Assembly (NCBI GenBank): GCA_954871525.1
Contig: OX940867.1
Location: 16,717,343-16,781,342, forward strand
Reading direction: 5' to 3'
Source of the DNA: Parietaria judaica
Taxonomy: Eukaryota > Streptophyta > Magnoliopsida > Rosales > Urticaceae
Length of the DNA stretch: 64,000 nt
Shown here: piece after piece, positions 21,397 to 31,923 of the stretch
How positions within the stretch are numbered: the stretch's first letter is position 1
Layout: each line of letters starts with the position of its first letter
Translations under genes and position numbers: made by a program
The notes under the pieces: model-generated
The model's database searches: none
What the model was told of the DNA's origin: nothing
Seen by the model: the letters and a program-made list of their open reading frames with translations, nothing else

Positions 21397-23465
21397 GTGG
21401 TGAAGAATTCGAGGAAAACCAGGGCAGACTTCGGCGGCTCTGCTCCTCGGAACGAGACTTCTCCGGTGGAGGTTTCTTCGGGTGGGTGGCCGGCTGATGA
21501 GGCGCGCGAGGCTCTTGCCCCAAAGAGGGCAAAAGTCACCGTTCCTGGCGCGGGATCCCCCGGTGCCGAGTCATCTCGGTTGGCCACGTCATCAATTGCC
21601 CGTTGGGGCTACGAGACGCTCCTCGCACCTGTTCGGAAGCAGAGGGTCAAATTTGTCGACTCGTTTGTTCCAGTTGTCGCTCAGCCGAAGGCTTCCTGGT
21701 CTTCGGCTATCAATGAGACTCCTGAGGCTCCCTCCTGGCCTTCATCGACCAAGCCCCAGGTTGAGGAGATGCGAGATATACCCGTTCCGAGAACAAGTAT
21801 CGATGCAATCGACTTATCCTTGACGCCTTTGCCGTGGCAAGAGGATGTCTCCTCGCCGATGATCAGCAATATCTCTCCCATACCTGCTTCCATGGTGGCG
21901 CTTGGTGATGTTGCCGCCCTGACCCTTTTGCTGGAGGGGGCTTCCTCTTTTTCTGCCCTTCCTCTCACCGACCGAGATGGTGGAAGGATTGATGCTCCAG
22001 GGGAGCCCCCATATCCTTTCGAGGTCCGCGCGACTGCCTCGGAGGCCTTAGCCGATGTCGTGGAGGTAGTCTCTCCCCCACCCGATTTCCCCGGCGGTAC
22101 ATCTGCTGCGGCCACCCCCGGGAATGCTTTGGTGCCACTTGCGCCGGCAGCTGTTGGCCCCGAGACAGCTCCACTAGCCCCGCCGCCGTCGACGACTCCC
22201 ATCGGCATTCCTATTGCGTCATCGAAGGCTCGCGCTTCGCTTCCTTGGGGCGACGGGTCCTCTTCTTCGGGTTTGTCTCCTTCTCTTCCTTCACCGGGCT
22301 TTGGGAAGACGGCTCCTTCTTCTTGCGCCATCACCCACTTCCTCTCACCTCGGTTGCCGACTCGTTTTTTGAAGACTGGTCTGCCTATTCGGTCTCTGTT
22401 TGTAGGAATTTGTCTCTGGTGCCTCCCGGTTTTCATGGCAACGCCAAGCCTATTGACGAATGCGAGGGTTACGCCACCTTTGTCGAGGGTATCCTCCGGA
22501 GCGTTGCCCAGGCGAATGATCTGCTTATCTCCAAGCGCAATGCCGCGGCGGAGGCATCGATTGAATCGCACGAGCTTTCGCTGAAGCTCGCCGACGCCCA
22601 GGTTCAGCTTGAGAGGGCCGTCTCTAACGAGCGGAGGGCTCGCGAGGAGATCGATGACTCCGTCACGAGACAGAGAGTGACGATGGCTTCACTGGGGGAG
22701 GCAAATTTAAAGCTCAAAACAGAGGTGGCGCTCTGTCGGTCGGTCGAGGCCAGGCTGAAGGAACAAGAATGACTCGTCGCCGTTGGTGAGGACCACATCG
22801 CCGAGGAGCGGGAGTGTTATCGCCTTTTATAGGAGGATCTTGGATCGGAGCTCCCGGCCGAATCTGACCGCCTTGCCCGAATTGCTGAAGCTCTTGGGTC
22901 GTCGCCCACTAAGGAGGACCACCTTGCCTTCCGGGTTAAGGAGTTGTCTTTCCAGCTGAGGCAGGCTCAGTCAGCGCTCAACACCATTACTGAGGAGTTA
23001 GAGTCGGCGAAGACGGAGGCCGCCGAGGAGAAGCATGCCCGTCAGGGCTTGTTTCAAAATGCTTCAGCTAAGCTCGGCCGTCTGTGAGGGAGGTTCGAGG
23101 TACTCGACGAGTCTGTCGATGCTCACGGTCTCCTCGCTAGGTGTCGGGCTAACATTATTCTGATCGAGGGTCTTCCGGCCGAGGCGACGATAGAGGATCT
23201 CTGAGCCCGGCTCCCATCGTGGTATGCTCTTCACGAGAAGTACGCCGACGAGGTGACTGATCTGGAGCGGAGAGCTACCGAGGATCCTGACTCTCCTCCT
23301 CTGTCCCCGTACGATCCTCCGAGCATCGACGGCCAGCGTTTGGCGACCTTGGAGCTGGACGACCCTTCTCTAGTCTCTTCGTTGCGGGGCGAGTATGGAT
23401 CCAACCTTGTCGCCATGTCCACTTTTCTCCAAGATCGTGCCGGTCATTCCATGGCCGGGGAGTAA
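21397..23465 (+). pseudogene. Gypsy-type retroelement ORF with coiled coil (putative gypsy transposon/Transposase_28-like)
   Basis: A GC-rich coding region unlike its AT-rich neighbours. The first part (21397 to about 22250) is Pro/Ser/Ala-rich. After a frame change near 22250 the text includes DECEGYATFVEGILRS followed by a long heptad-like helix rich in Ala, Glu and Arg (about 22520-22770). That helix continues, through stops at 22770, 22829, 23085 and 23201, to 23465. Such Pro-rich then coiled-coil ORFs are common in plant gypsy elements annotated 'putative gypsy type transposon'. No protease, RT or integrase is present. It precedes a polypurine tract and LTR, so it likely belongs to that element. 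Family assignment is inference. Confidence 0.55.
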
Positions 23466-23974
23466 GCGACGCTGCCTGCCTTGGCTTCGGAGCAGACCGA
23501 GCCTGCTGCGGCCGAGGAGCGGGAGACATTGCCTGCCTCGGCCCAAGAGCGGATCGAGCCTGTTTTGGCTGAGGAGCGAGGACCTTACCTGCCCCTGCTC
23601 AAGAGCTCAGCATAAATCTCTCAGAGTTTCTCTTACTAAAACTTTGAGTTTTCTCTCTCTAAATTCGAAAAATGGAATTCAAGTGCGAAGAAGGGTATAA
23701 ATAAGGGAGAGAGAAAGAACAGTTACCTTCGATGAGACGTGGGCCGGATAGGACTGAAGAGACGTGCCCATTAATGCGAAACACTCGAGTACTTATACTC
23801 GAAAACCGTCGCTGATCCTACGGTTAGGGTTTCCTCGAGATTCGCAACAAACCTCATCCTACGGTTGAGATCAGCGAGCTATCCGGAGACACGTCAGCAT
23901 GACCAGTGTGACAGCTGTGTCATCGAGTATATACTATAAAATTTACTTCGTATTTTTTATAGCAGGGGGCTGAC
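23466..23974 (+). other. 3' untranslated part and polypurine tract of the gypsy-type element
   Basis: A repetitive Glu/Pro-type tail (about 23470-23600), then noncoding sequence, ending AGCAGGGGGCTGAC just before the LTR start. The GGGGG run is the likely plus-strand primer. Confidence 0.5.
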
Positions 23975-24819
23975 TGTTGATGTACAAATTCGTCATTATT
24001 TAATATGACATAAAATGCTAAAGTTATGAATTAATTAAATTTACAAGTAAAGATTAAAGGTTTTAAAGGAATAAATAGATATCCATAAAAGCCCAATTGA
24101 GAAGCCCACTAGAGCTCTCAATCAGACAAAGCCCAACGGATACAAAGTCACTCGGCCTAAAAAGCCCAAAGGCCCAATACTATCCGTCATAAGCCCAGGA
24201 AGAAGAGGATAGAATCGTCACATTCTCTACCCGGCATCTCAATTCAAACCTCAACGGAAAATCAGGAGCACGGAGTCAAGTCTTCAACGGGCATAATTCA
24301 AACACGACGAAGAGAACGTAGTCGTGGGACACGTGTAGCAAGGCGAGCCATTCAATCCGTTCAGCTCAGAGAGAAGACCCCACGATTCCTGGAAGTCCAA
24401 CGGGAAGAATTGAAGCCTATAAATATCAAGCTCAAGCTCAGATCAACACACAGATCCCTGAGAGAATACATCGAGAGCTCGCAACCCGGCATTTCTGCTT
24501 ACTTGAGATTTTCGTTGTATTCAGTTCACTCTTCTTTTCTTTTCTCTTGTTCTAGACGTGATTTGCTGCTTGTAGTTATCCGTCTATGTCATTTGTCGCA
24601 ATAAATTTACAGAGGACGTAGTCAACTACCGCCTTGGGACGAACCTCTATAAAAAAAACTCCTCGTCTCATTTATATTGCTTATATTTATATACATATAT
24701 CGAGAGTGAATCGAGAGCTTGCAACGTGAGAGATCAAACTCCATCAAATTATCAATCTCAAGAACATCATACGCTCACAAATCACACTTGACTGTTTGAA
24801 GTAGGAAACCACGTCAACA
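23975..24819 (+). repeat. 3' LTR (family B), 845 bp
   Basis: Starts TGTTGATGTACAAATTCG and ends AACCACGTCAACA. A TATA box (CCTATAAATA) is near 24417. It shares a 5' stretch, the block ACAGAGGACGTAGTCAAC plus GGGACGAACCTCT, and its end with the solo LTR at 57782. The five bases on each side (CTGAC/ATCCC) do not match, as expected for a 3' LTR with internal DNA on its left. Confidence 0.8.
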
Positions 24820-25094
24820 ATCCCGAGATATGACGGAGGGGACATTAATATTTTTCCCAACACCTTCCGACTCCGCCCTCGGTCCATACCTCCGTTGTTG
24901 GCTCGTACCACCACGGTTCTCCTTTACGTTCCCATTAAGAAAGCGGTGAAGCCTCCGTTGGCCGTCCTCGACGTGTTCGACGTCCTTCAACCGGGTAATA
25001 ACTTTTAGTCATTTCTCTATGTATAACTTTTAGTCATTTTTGTATTTTATTATCATTTTCATTCACTATATTCTCCCTTTTATTATTAATAGAG

Positions 25095-25890
25095 CAAATC
25101 CTTCGGGCTTGGCGTGGGGAAGGATTTGCTCTGGAAGTGTTTGGTCACACTTTGGAAGTGTTTGGTCTTCTCGACGATCTTCACCATTCTCGACGGGTGG
25201 AGAATGGTGTTCGGGTGAAAATCGCCACGTGCAAGAAGTGCGGGGCAATCATAGATGCGTTGGGGAACATGGAACCGGCTACTTGACGCGACACGCAAAG
25301 ATGTGCTTCATAACAGGGGTGGACAATGAGGTAAACACGGCACAGGTAAGTGCCCTTACCACTGTTAATTTACGAAAATGGACCCTCGAATGGATTTTTT
25401 CAACGTCGTCGCGGAGCACCGGGCATTGATGGGAAGCCCGACCAAAATCGGACTAGCGTTTAGCTGGAGATGCAAGCAACGATTAGATCGCGGGGAAGCA
25501 TCGGGATCTGGTACGCCACCTCCACGGGCGGACGACATGGAAGGCGCACCGGAAGAAGTGAAGTGGTACTACGGAATTCGGGTCGACGATGAAGATGATG
25601 AGTTCGATGTGATCGCGTGGTGGAAGAATCAACGGGACAGATTCCCGATATTGGCGAGAATGGCGAGGGATATACTGTCCATCCCCATTTCAAGTGTTGC
25701 TTCGGAGAGCGCATTCAGTACGGCTAGTAATATCATTGACGACCGGAGGGCGGGAACAAGTAACACACACGTCGAGCAAATAGTGGTGTTGAATGATTGG
25801 ATGTTCCGTAACCCCGTGGTAGCCCAACGGTCCGAACCAACCAAACTGGATGCATTGATTGCAAAGTTTAACGCCTTATTCCCCGAGTGA
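25095..25890 (+). pseudogene. Internally deleted hAT transposase
   Basis: The N-terminal piece has the BED-finger text VKIATCKKCGAIID (about 25214-25260), then TGYLTRHAKMCF in a shifted frame and NLRKWTLEW. These match the finger region of the hAT at 11.9-13.9 kb (QKIATCKKC, KLREWTTEW). An open frame from about 25378 to the stop at 25890 jumps directly to the C-terminal dimerisation part (WWKNQRDRFPILARMARDIL, SSVASESAFS, DDRR). The whole catalytic middle is missing. It is a decayed non-autonomous hAT, opposite in orientation to the first. Confidence 0.85.
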
Positions 25891-26371
25891 TGCAAAGTAA
25901 CCGCCAATAATGATGTGCTATTTCCTCTCTTGGTTTTAAGTCCCTATGGAGGGTTTTACAAGAGAGGTTTTAGTGAGGCATCTTGTAATATTTACACTGA
26001 ATATTTACAGCTTTCTTCCACCTTATTGTAATATTCACAATGAATAATACAACTTTTTAAAAAAAAAATCTCGTTTTACCATATTTATTTAATTGTTATT
26101 AAATTTGTTAAAATTATTAATATGTTACAAATGAATATTTATTAACATATGTTACAAATTAAAAATTGACATAAATCAAAATTATTAATATGTTACAAAA
26201 TAATAAATTATAACATATTTAAATATAATTTTGAAATAAATAAATTATAAATAATTAACATACCTAAATATAATTTTGAAATAATTAATAAAGTTTGATA
26301 ATTAAATTCGGGTAAAAACTAATAAAATTAAACATTGAAAACAAATAAGTACATATGCCGCAAACAAAGCC
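25891..26371. other. AT-rich 3' part of hAT remnant
   Basis: Noncoding, with very AT-rich short repeats of ATGTTACAAAT and ATAATTTTGAAATAA motifs (26080-26300). No gene seen. Confidence 0.5.
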
Positions 26372-26503
26372 TGTAAATTTCGCGCAAAATCGCGATGTGC
26401 ATCGCGATTTGTCACGCTCGCGACGCATCGCGACTGCGTTTTTGGCGATTTCGGCGTTTTTGGTCGCGACCCATCGCGACGCCGTGACTTGCAGCTTTCC
26501 TTG
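26372..26503. repeat. TCGCGA-rich terminus, possibly a hAT end
   Basis: A cluster of TCGCGA/GTCGCGAC palindromes like that in the MITE at 16244. It ends GACTTGCAGCTTTCCTTG, whose reverse complement starts CAAGG as does the first hAT. It may be the right end of the 25-kb hAT relic; the left partner end was not found. Confidence 0.4.
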
Positions 26504-26509
26504 TCACTC

Positions 26510-27842
26510 AAAGATAACAAGCATACTAAAACGGCTGTGTTTTCGGGTTTGATTAGTCGACGAGTCGGAGAAGGTGGTGGACGTGGGATCTGGCTTCGGA
26601 GATACTTCGCTGTGAAATTCGGATCGCAAGTTGTTTGCATCCCCTCAGCAGACACAGAAATCCGTCATCAAATAAGGTCAGTGTTCTTCGTGTTCTTGGG
26701 TTTGTTTGTAATGGGAATTTTAGCTTGAATGAATATCTGATTTGAGTAATCTGTGTTGTTCGGAAGTGAAAAAAGTTGAGTTTTTCAGGTGGATCTTGGA
26801 GTTTAAGGAACCAAATGCAAGCTTCAATGGAAGATGATCTTGAAGTTTGTCTCCATTGGAATATAGCTCTCAGATCTGTGACTGACACATGTGGGTGTTG
26901 ACGAATAAGGTCGGTCACAAACATTTTGAACTTCTTTCATTTCTACGGGTGAACTTTTGGCTCCGGTTCCGGCATCGTTTCCGTTTTTGGCTGGGTTATA
27001 GTGTTAATTCTTACTATATTATGAGATATGTTGAATCGTCTTTTTACTCTCTCGTTCGCTCCGGGACTGAGTTGAATCATCTTCCATGGATTTCTGTTGC
27101 GCTTCCTTCAAGTGTGTTCTTCTTTCCTCCTGTTTCGTGGGTAAATTTGGTGTAGAAAGAACTCGGAAAAGGGAATGGATCGAAATCGCTATATTGAAAT
27201 TTGGAAGTTTGTTCAGTTTCTTATGGTTTAATGAATATACAGTTTTGACAATAAACGTTTTGAGATGTGTTCTTGAGGTGGGTTTTTTTCCAATTTCTCT
27301 TGTACTTTGAGCTTTGGATGCTTTGAAATGGTAATGACCTAATGGTATGTTTTTGGGATTCAAGTTAATACGTTTTCGTAAGATGGGATGTAAAAGATGA
27401 AGGAATTTTAGGTTTCAATGCACGTTTATGGATTCGAGACTGTTCGTTTTGAGCAACCAAAAGTCCCTGTTTTCATGTAGACATCATGCGCGTTTGCTTT
27501 CTGATGAAATTGATAGATCAATGTCGATTATGGCTAATAAATAATTTAGGAATTATTCTCTGTTTATTTTTATGTTGATTGGTTTGAAGATGCCTTAAGA
27601 ATTGTGTCATGAGGTGCATGTGTTCCTACTACTTGTATAGAAACCTGTGTGATTTTAGCATTTCAGGTCTGAAATCCATTAAAGTTCGAAATGATCCGGC
27701 TATGCTATCGAACTGTTATGACTTAGCGGATTCGGATGTTCAACCCAAGTTCACGCTGTTGGACAAGTTTAACAAATGACCCTGACTTAATGTTGTGCTT
27801 TTGTTTATACAGGTCTCCGATTATTAAATCTGCAGACAAATC
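26510..27842 (+). promoter_or_regulatory. 5' leader and leader intron(s) of PIG-C
   Basis: A non-coding first exon probably ends at 26676 (AATAAG|GTCAGT), and the coding exon starts after the acceptor TTTATACAG at 27812. Other acceptor-like sites (TTTCAG at 26789 and 27666) allow extra leader exons. ORFs in the interval are short and not conserved-looking. A transposon end lies immediately upstream. Confidence 0.5.
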
Positions 27843-28754
27843 ATGGATTGTGGAACCGGTGAGAGAACCTCGGACAAACCAAAATGGAGAAAAGTCGCTT
27901 ACGGTGGAATGCAACCAGGCTTTGACGACAACCACACTGATGAATCTTTTCTCGAAGAAATGGTTATGAATGCCAATGTCGTAAAACGGAACATGCTCAA
28001 AGTGATGCAAGACTCGGTCTCGATCTCCCAGTATCTTTGCATCGTTGCACTCGTTGCCTTTGTCTGGACCTACACCTTGAGATCAGATCTCAACGAGAAC
28101 TCGCTCCTTATTCTCGACGTGACCCTTCTCGGATCAGGTTTTTTCGTCCTTCTCGTAACCGGAGAAATGCCCTCGCTCGGAATTCTCCTTCACTACCTCC
28201 TCAATATTTCGTTCTTCACCACCGGACTATACATTCTAGCTCCCGTGTATTACACTCTCACACGATCGATCAGCTCGGATTCCATCTGGGCAGTCACGGT
28301 TTTGCTCATTCTGCTTCACCTCTTCCTCCATGATTACTCGGGTTCCACCGTAAGAGCCCCGGGGGCTCTCCGGAGGAACCCGACCCTAACTAGCTGCATC
28401 TCGCTAAACGCATCCGTTGTGTCATCGGTGTTCATCGCCTCCCGCCTTACCTCGAGACTGCACGTGTTTTCCGTCATGTTGTTCTCTCTGCAAGTCTTCC
28501 TATTTGCTCCGTTGGTGACTTACTGCGTTAAGAAGCATTCGTCGTTCTTGCACCTTCTCCTTTCGTTTTGCCTCATGGCTACAACGTTGTGGTTCCTTTA
28601 CGGACTGCACCGGCTGGTTTTCGTGATGTTTTTGAGCTTGCTGGTGTTTGTAAATTTGGCGTGCCCATATTGGCTCATTCGGGTCCAGGAGTACAAGTTT
28701 GCGATCAATGGTCCCTGGGACGAGGCTAAGCTTTGCTTTGATATAACGGATTGA
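27843..28754 (+). CDS. PIGC: PIG-C / GPI2, GPI-GlcNAc transferase subunit
   Basis: An intact 303-codon ORF in one exon. It is the C subunit of the ER complex that moves GlcNAc from UDP-GlcNAc to phosphatidylinositol, the first step of GPI-anchor synthesis. The N-terminus has the family pattern W15-R-K-V then FDDN and SFLEEMV (about 27-41), followed by about eight hydrophobic segments filling residues 60-290, with the family-typical HDYSG and [15 protein letters not shown] motifs in the middle. Length equals the usual plant size; the Arabidopsis counterpart is SETH1, needed for pollen tube growth. The ATG follows a leader exon. It is GC-richer than its surroundings and undamaged, and tail-to-tail with VPS35. 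Confidence 0.95.
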   Translation: MDCGTGERTSDKPKWRKVAYGGMQPGFDDNHTDESFLEEMVMNANVVKRNMLKVMQDSVSISQYLCIVALVAFVWTYTLRSDLNENSLLILDVTLLGSGFFVLLVTGEMPSLGILLHYLLNISFFTTGLYILAPVYYTLTRSISSDSIWAVTVLLILLHLFLHDYSGSTVRAPGALRRNPTLTSCISLNASVVSSVFIASRLTSRLHVFSVMLFSLQVFLFAPLVTYCVKKHSSFLHLLLSFCLMATTLWFLYGLHRLVFVMFLSLLVFVNLACPYWLIRVQEYKFAINGPWDEAKLCFDITD

Positions 28755-28975
28755 CGATTGAGATTTAATCCGACATTATTCCGTCTTTCCAAGGGAAAAA
28801 AAAAAAGTTTAAATTTCCCGGCCATTTTATGGAACTATGAGTCTTGAATATAACTCCTCAAATTATAATTTTCGGAAAAAAAAAATTAGTAATAATTGAA
28901 AAGAAGACAATAGTTAGCGAGGATCGCTAAGCAATCCCTAAACATAATTTTTTTTTTTTTAAGAGATGTGAACTA

Positions 28976-30850
28976 CAGTAGAACATCTATAAATTAATGC
29001 TCGATAAATTAATAGTCGTGATTAGATAATATTTTTGTCCGATCCCGACTCGGACCTCATTAGCTAAATTAATAATTCGCTAAATTTATAAGATAATAAT
29101 TTTTTAGAAAGTATATAGGTCCCAAGTGATATATAAATTAATAATTTAATATAAAAATTACATAAATAATTATAAAATCACTATAAATAAAATATAACAT
29201 AAATAACTATGAAATCACATTAAATAAAAAGATAACATTACATCACTGTCATGTAGTATTCTTAAAATATGATTCTATAGTAATTTGTTTTTGAAGCTAT
29301 TACTATAGAAGCTATTGTACCCTATAACATTACATGATTCACTATTCTTCTTTGATATCATTGGACTCTTTAATATCTCTGACATTGGTACTCTAATCAA
29401 ATCTTTTTAAATCATTATAATCTCTCTTGATATTCTTAATATTGATACTTTAATATTCTCGATATAATAAATTGAAATAATTTTTTGTTAGCAAAGATGT
29501 TTATATAATTATAGCTGATTAATATTTTTTTTCTTCATTAATGTATAAATTAATAAATTATTAATTTATATGTTAATTAATAATCTGATAAGATAATTGT
29601 TAAGGTCAGATCCGGTCGGATCTCTCTTAACTCGGAGAAGTCACGAAGACAATGCCCTCAAGCCATCGACCCCCGAGTCGATGACATTTGGTCGACGACG
29701 CCCGAGTTGTCGACCCCCGAGTCGACGACGCCCCCAGATCGACGATGCATGAGTCATCGATCCCCGAGTCATCGACCCCCGAATCGACGGCACCCAAGTC
29801 GTCGACCCCCGAGTCGACGGCGCCTGAGCCGTCGATTCCCAAGACGACGATGCCCCTAGTCGACGACCCCCGAAGTCGACGATGCCCAGAGTCGGCGACA
29901 CCATTATCGACGACGCCCAGAAGTCGACGACTCCTCGAGTCGACGACACCCAAAGTTGACGATGCCCAGAGTCAACGACCCCCGAAGTCGACGATGCCCA
30001 GAGTCGGCGACACCATTATCGACGACGCCCGGAGTCGACGACACCCGAAGTTGACGATGCCCAGAGTCGACGATGCCCAGAGTCGGCGACACCATTATCG
30101 ACGACACCAAGACCCGACGGGAATATTGGATAAGACTGACGAGACAAGAAGTAGTGACTATCGACAACGACTGATGGGACAAGCATTTAATGTCTGAGGC
30201 TTTGATAGGATGGCCATTTAATGCTACCACCTCAGAGATAGCCCAGCAGACTCGAAACACGCGAAAGGGGAATGACAAGACTTGACAAAGATGGCGCTGA
30301 GATAGAGGAAGCCAGGCACTCGAGAGCAGCAGAAGGCATGGGTTGAAAAGACCATTCGAAGATCCACGGCTGATAGGCTAGGGCAAAACGCCTATAAATA
30401 CGAAGGAAGGAAAAGAAGAAGAAAAAAAGGACCCTTCCCCAGGGGGAGATAGAAGGAAGCTGCACATGGGGCCAAGATTCGGCCAAGAGAAACCAAGAGA
30501 AACCAGAGAGAAAGAAGAGAGAAGAAGAGAAAAACTATCTACTTTGAACTACGTGATGACCTGATCCCGAGTACGTAGGCAACCTCGCCGTATACGGCGG
30601 GGTGCGGCATCATATCCAAGAAAGCAAGAAAATGTGTTCATAAATCTGTAATCCCCATAGTTCATCAATAAAGAGACTCCATAGACGTTTATCATCATCT
30701 TTGTCGTTCTCAGCTAACAAAGGGATTAAACCCGAACCCTTCTCTTTAAACTCGAGGATGCTTCCTCGTGACTGTTTGTTGGTGATTTTTGCCCTCGACA
30801 ATAATATTTTTTACTGATCCCAACAGTATTAATTTATAGAGGTTCTACTG
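28976..30850. mobile_element. MITE with TA target duplication, split by a solo LTR
   Basis: Inverted ends CAGTAGAAC[A/C]TCTATAAAT continue to about 26 bases with two mismatches, and TA lies on both sides (28974-28975, 30851-30852). Removing the inserted LTR and its 5-bp duplication leaves about 667 bp of AT-rich noncoding DNA. TA duplication suggests a Tc1/mariner-type element; the superfamily is an inference. Confidence 0.75.
29598..30800 (+). repeat. Solo LTR (family A), 1203 bp
   Basis: TGTTAAGGTCAG...CCCTCGACA flanked by ATAAT on both sides (29593-29597, 30801-30805). U3 holds a long run of imperfect repeats built on GAGTCGACGA and GATGCCCAGAGTCGGCGACA (about 29660-30110). The TATA box CCTATAAATA is at 30391-30400. 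No internal region remains, so it arose by LTR-LTR recombination. Confidence 0.9.
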
Positions 30851-30852
30851 TA

Positions 30853-31923
30853 TTTGGGAGTTGAATTTTATTTACTGATGATTCCAATATATAGCTTGAT
30901 GTACAACAGTCACAGAGAGAAAAATACAAATAGACTTTTTTTTCTTTTTTCGTTTTCATTAAAAATCTGAAATAGGGTTTAAGCTTCTAGAGTTTTATTA
31001 TTAGCCTCTCCACACATATCCATTGTCCAAGCGTGGCTATTCTAAGGATTTACCTTTTCTTTGTTCAAGGACTAGAATCTCGTTTTAGTAATCTCCTATC
31101 CCGCTTGGGAATCTTGGAACGTCTCCTATGTATACTCTCTCATGTAACGTTTACACAAAGTCATAGTGAAAAATCCTCATAAAATATGCATTCCGTTAAC
31201 GGTTGAACTATACAACGCTTCCATGTTTGCGGTCTACCTTAGCCTGACTCCGACTCTGTTAAAGATTCGTTCGTTCCTCGTACTCTAACAAGTTGGTCTT
31301 TCACAAAAAAATCAAGCCAACAAATATGTCCTACTTTGAGACATGTTGAGAGTACTTTTGTTAAAAAATGTCAATTATGCTATTTTATCAATGATGAGAC
31401 TTTAAAATGTTACTTTAACAAATTTGGAGTTATTTTATGAAGTTTCTCTATTTATAATATATATAAAGATTGTCACATGCAAATTAATATTTTTAAATCA
31501 CATTTTGTGAGTAAATTCAATATCATTAAGTTATTTTAGAAAGATTTCTTTCTATTCAAAAGAGATGATTTTAAATGTTTTCAAATCGAATTTTTTAAAA
31601 GATAAAAATAAAAAGCCAAAAACATCTTTAAACTTTTGAGATCATATGTGAAATCTTTCCTATAGATGTTCATTCGGGACGGAGAAACCCGGACAGACGA
31701 TCGGGCTGGAAATACACAGATTGGGAGCTAACGAAGAGATTCGACTCTGAAATATGTCTGATTATTCGAGTGCATACAGTAAAGTTCGGCTTTGTTTTTA
31801 AAATGACACAAAAACAGAACATAAATTTTAAGCTTGTGAACCAAACTGAACCTTCGAAGAATGCTAAATGTGTATAAACAACCTAAAGTGACTCCCTATG
31901 ACAAAGACAACCCTCTCTGTTAT
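30853..31923. other. Intergenic DNA between PIG-C/MITE and VPS35 3' end
   Basis: AT-rich, no convincing ORF or terminal repeats. The last part (31650-31923) should include the VPS35 3' UTR on the minus strand. Confidence 0.6.

Noticed and set aside
21045..21530. Long ORFs with SSRRVLVSST-type repeats
   Set aside because: They come from the GTCGAC-rich LTR U3 repeat, which stays open in several frames.
21681..22571. 296-codon minus-strand ORF
   Set aside because: It is antisense to the GC-rich coiled-coil ORF. The plus frame gives sensible helical text, while the minus text is Gly/Ser/Pro low complexity.
29627..30278. ORFs with DDARVVD/SSTPES-type repeats on both strands
   Set aside because: Same cause: minisatellite in the solo LTR U3.
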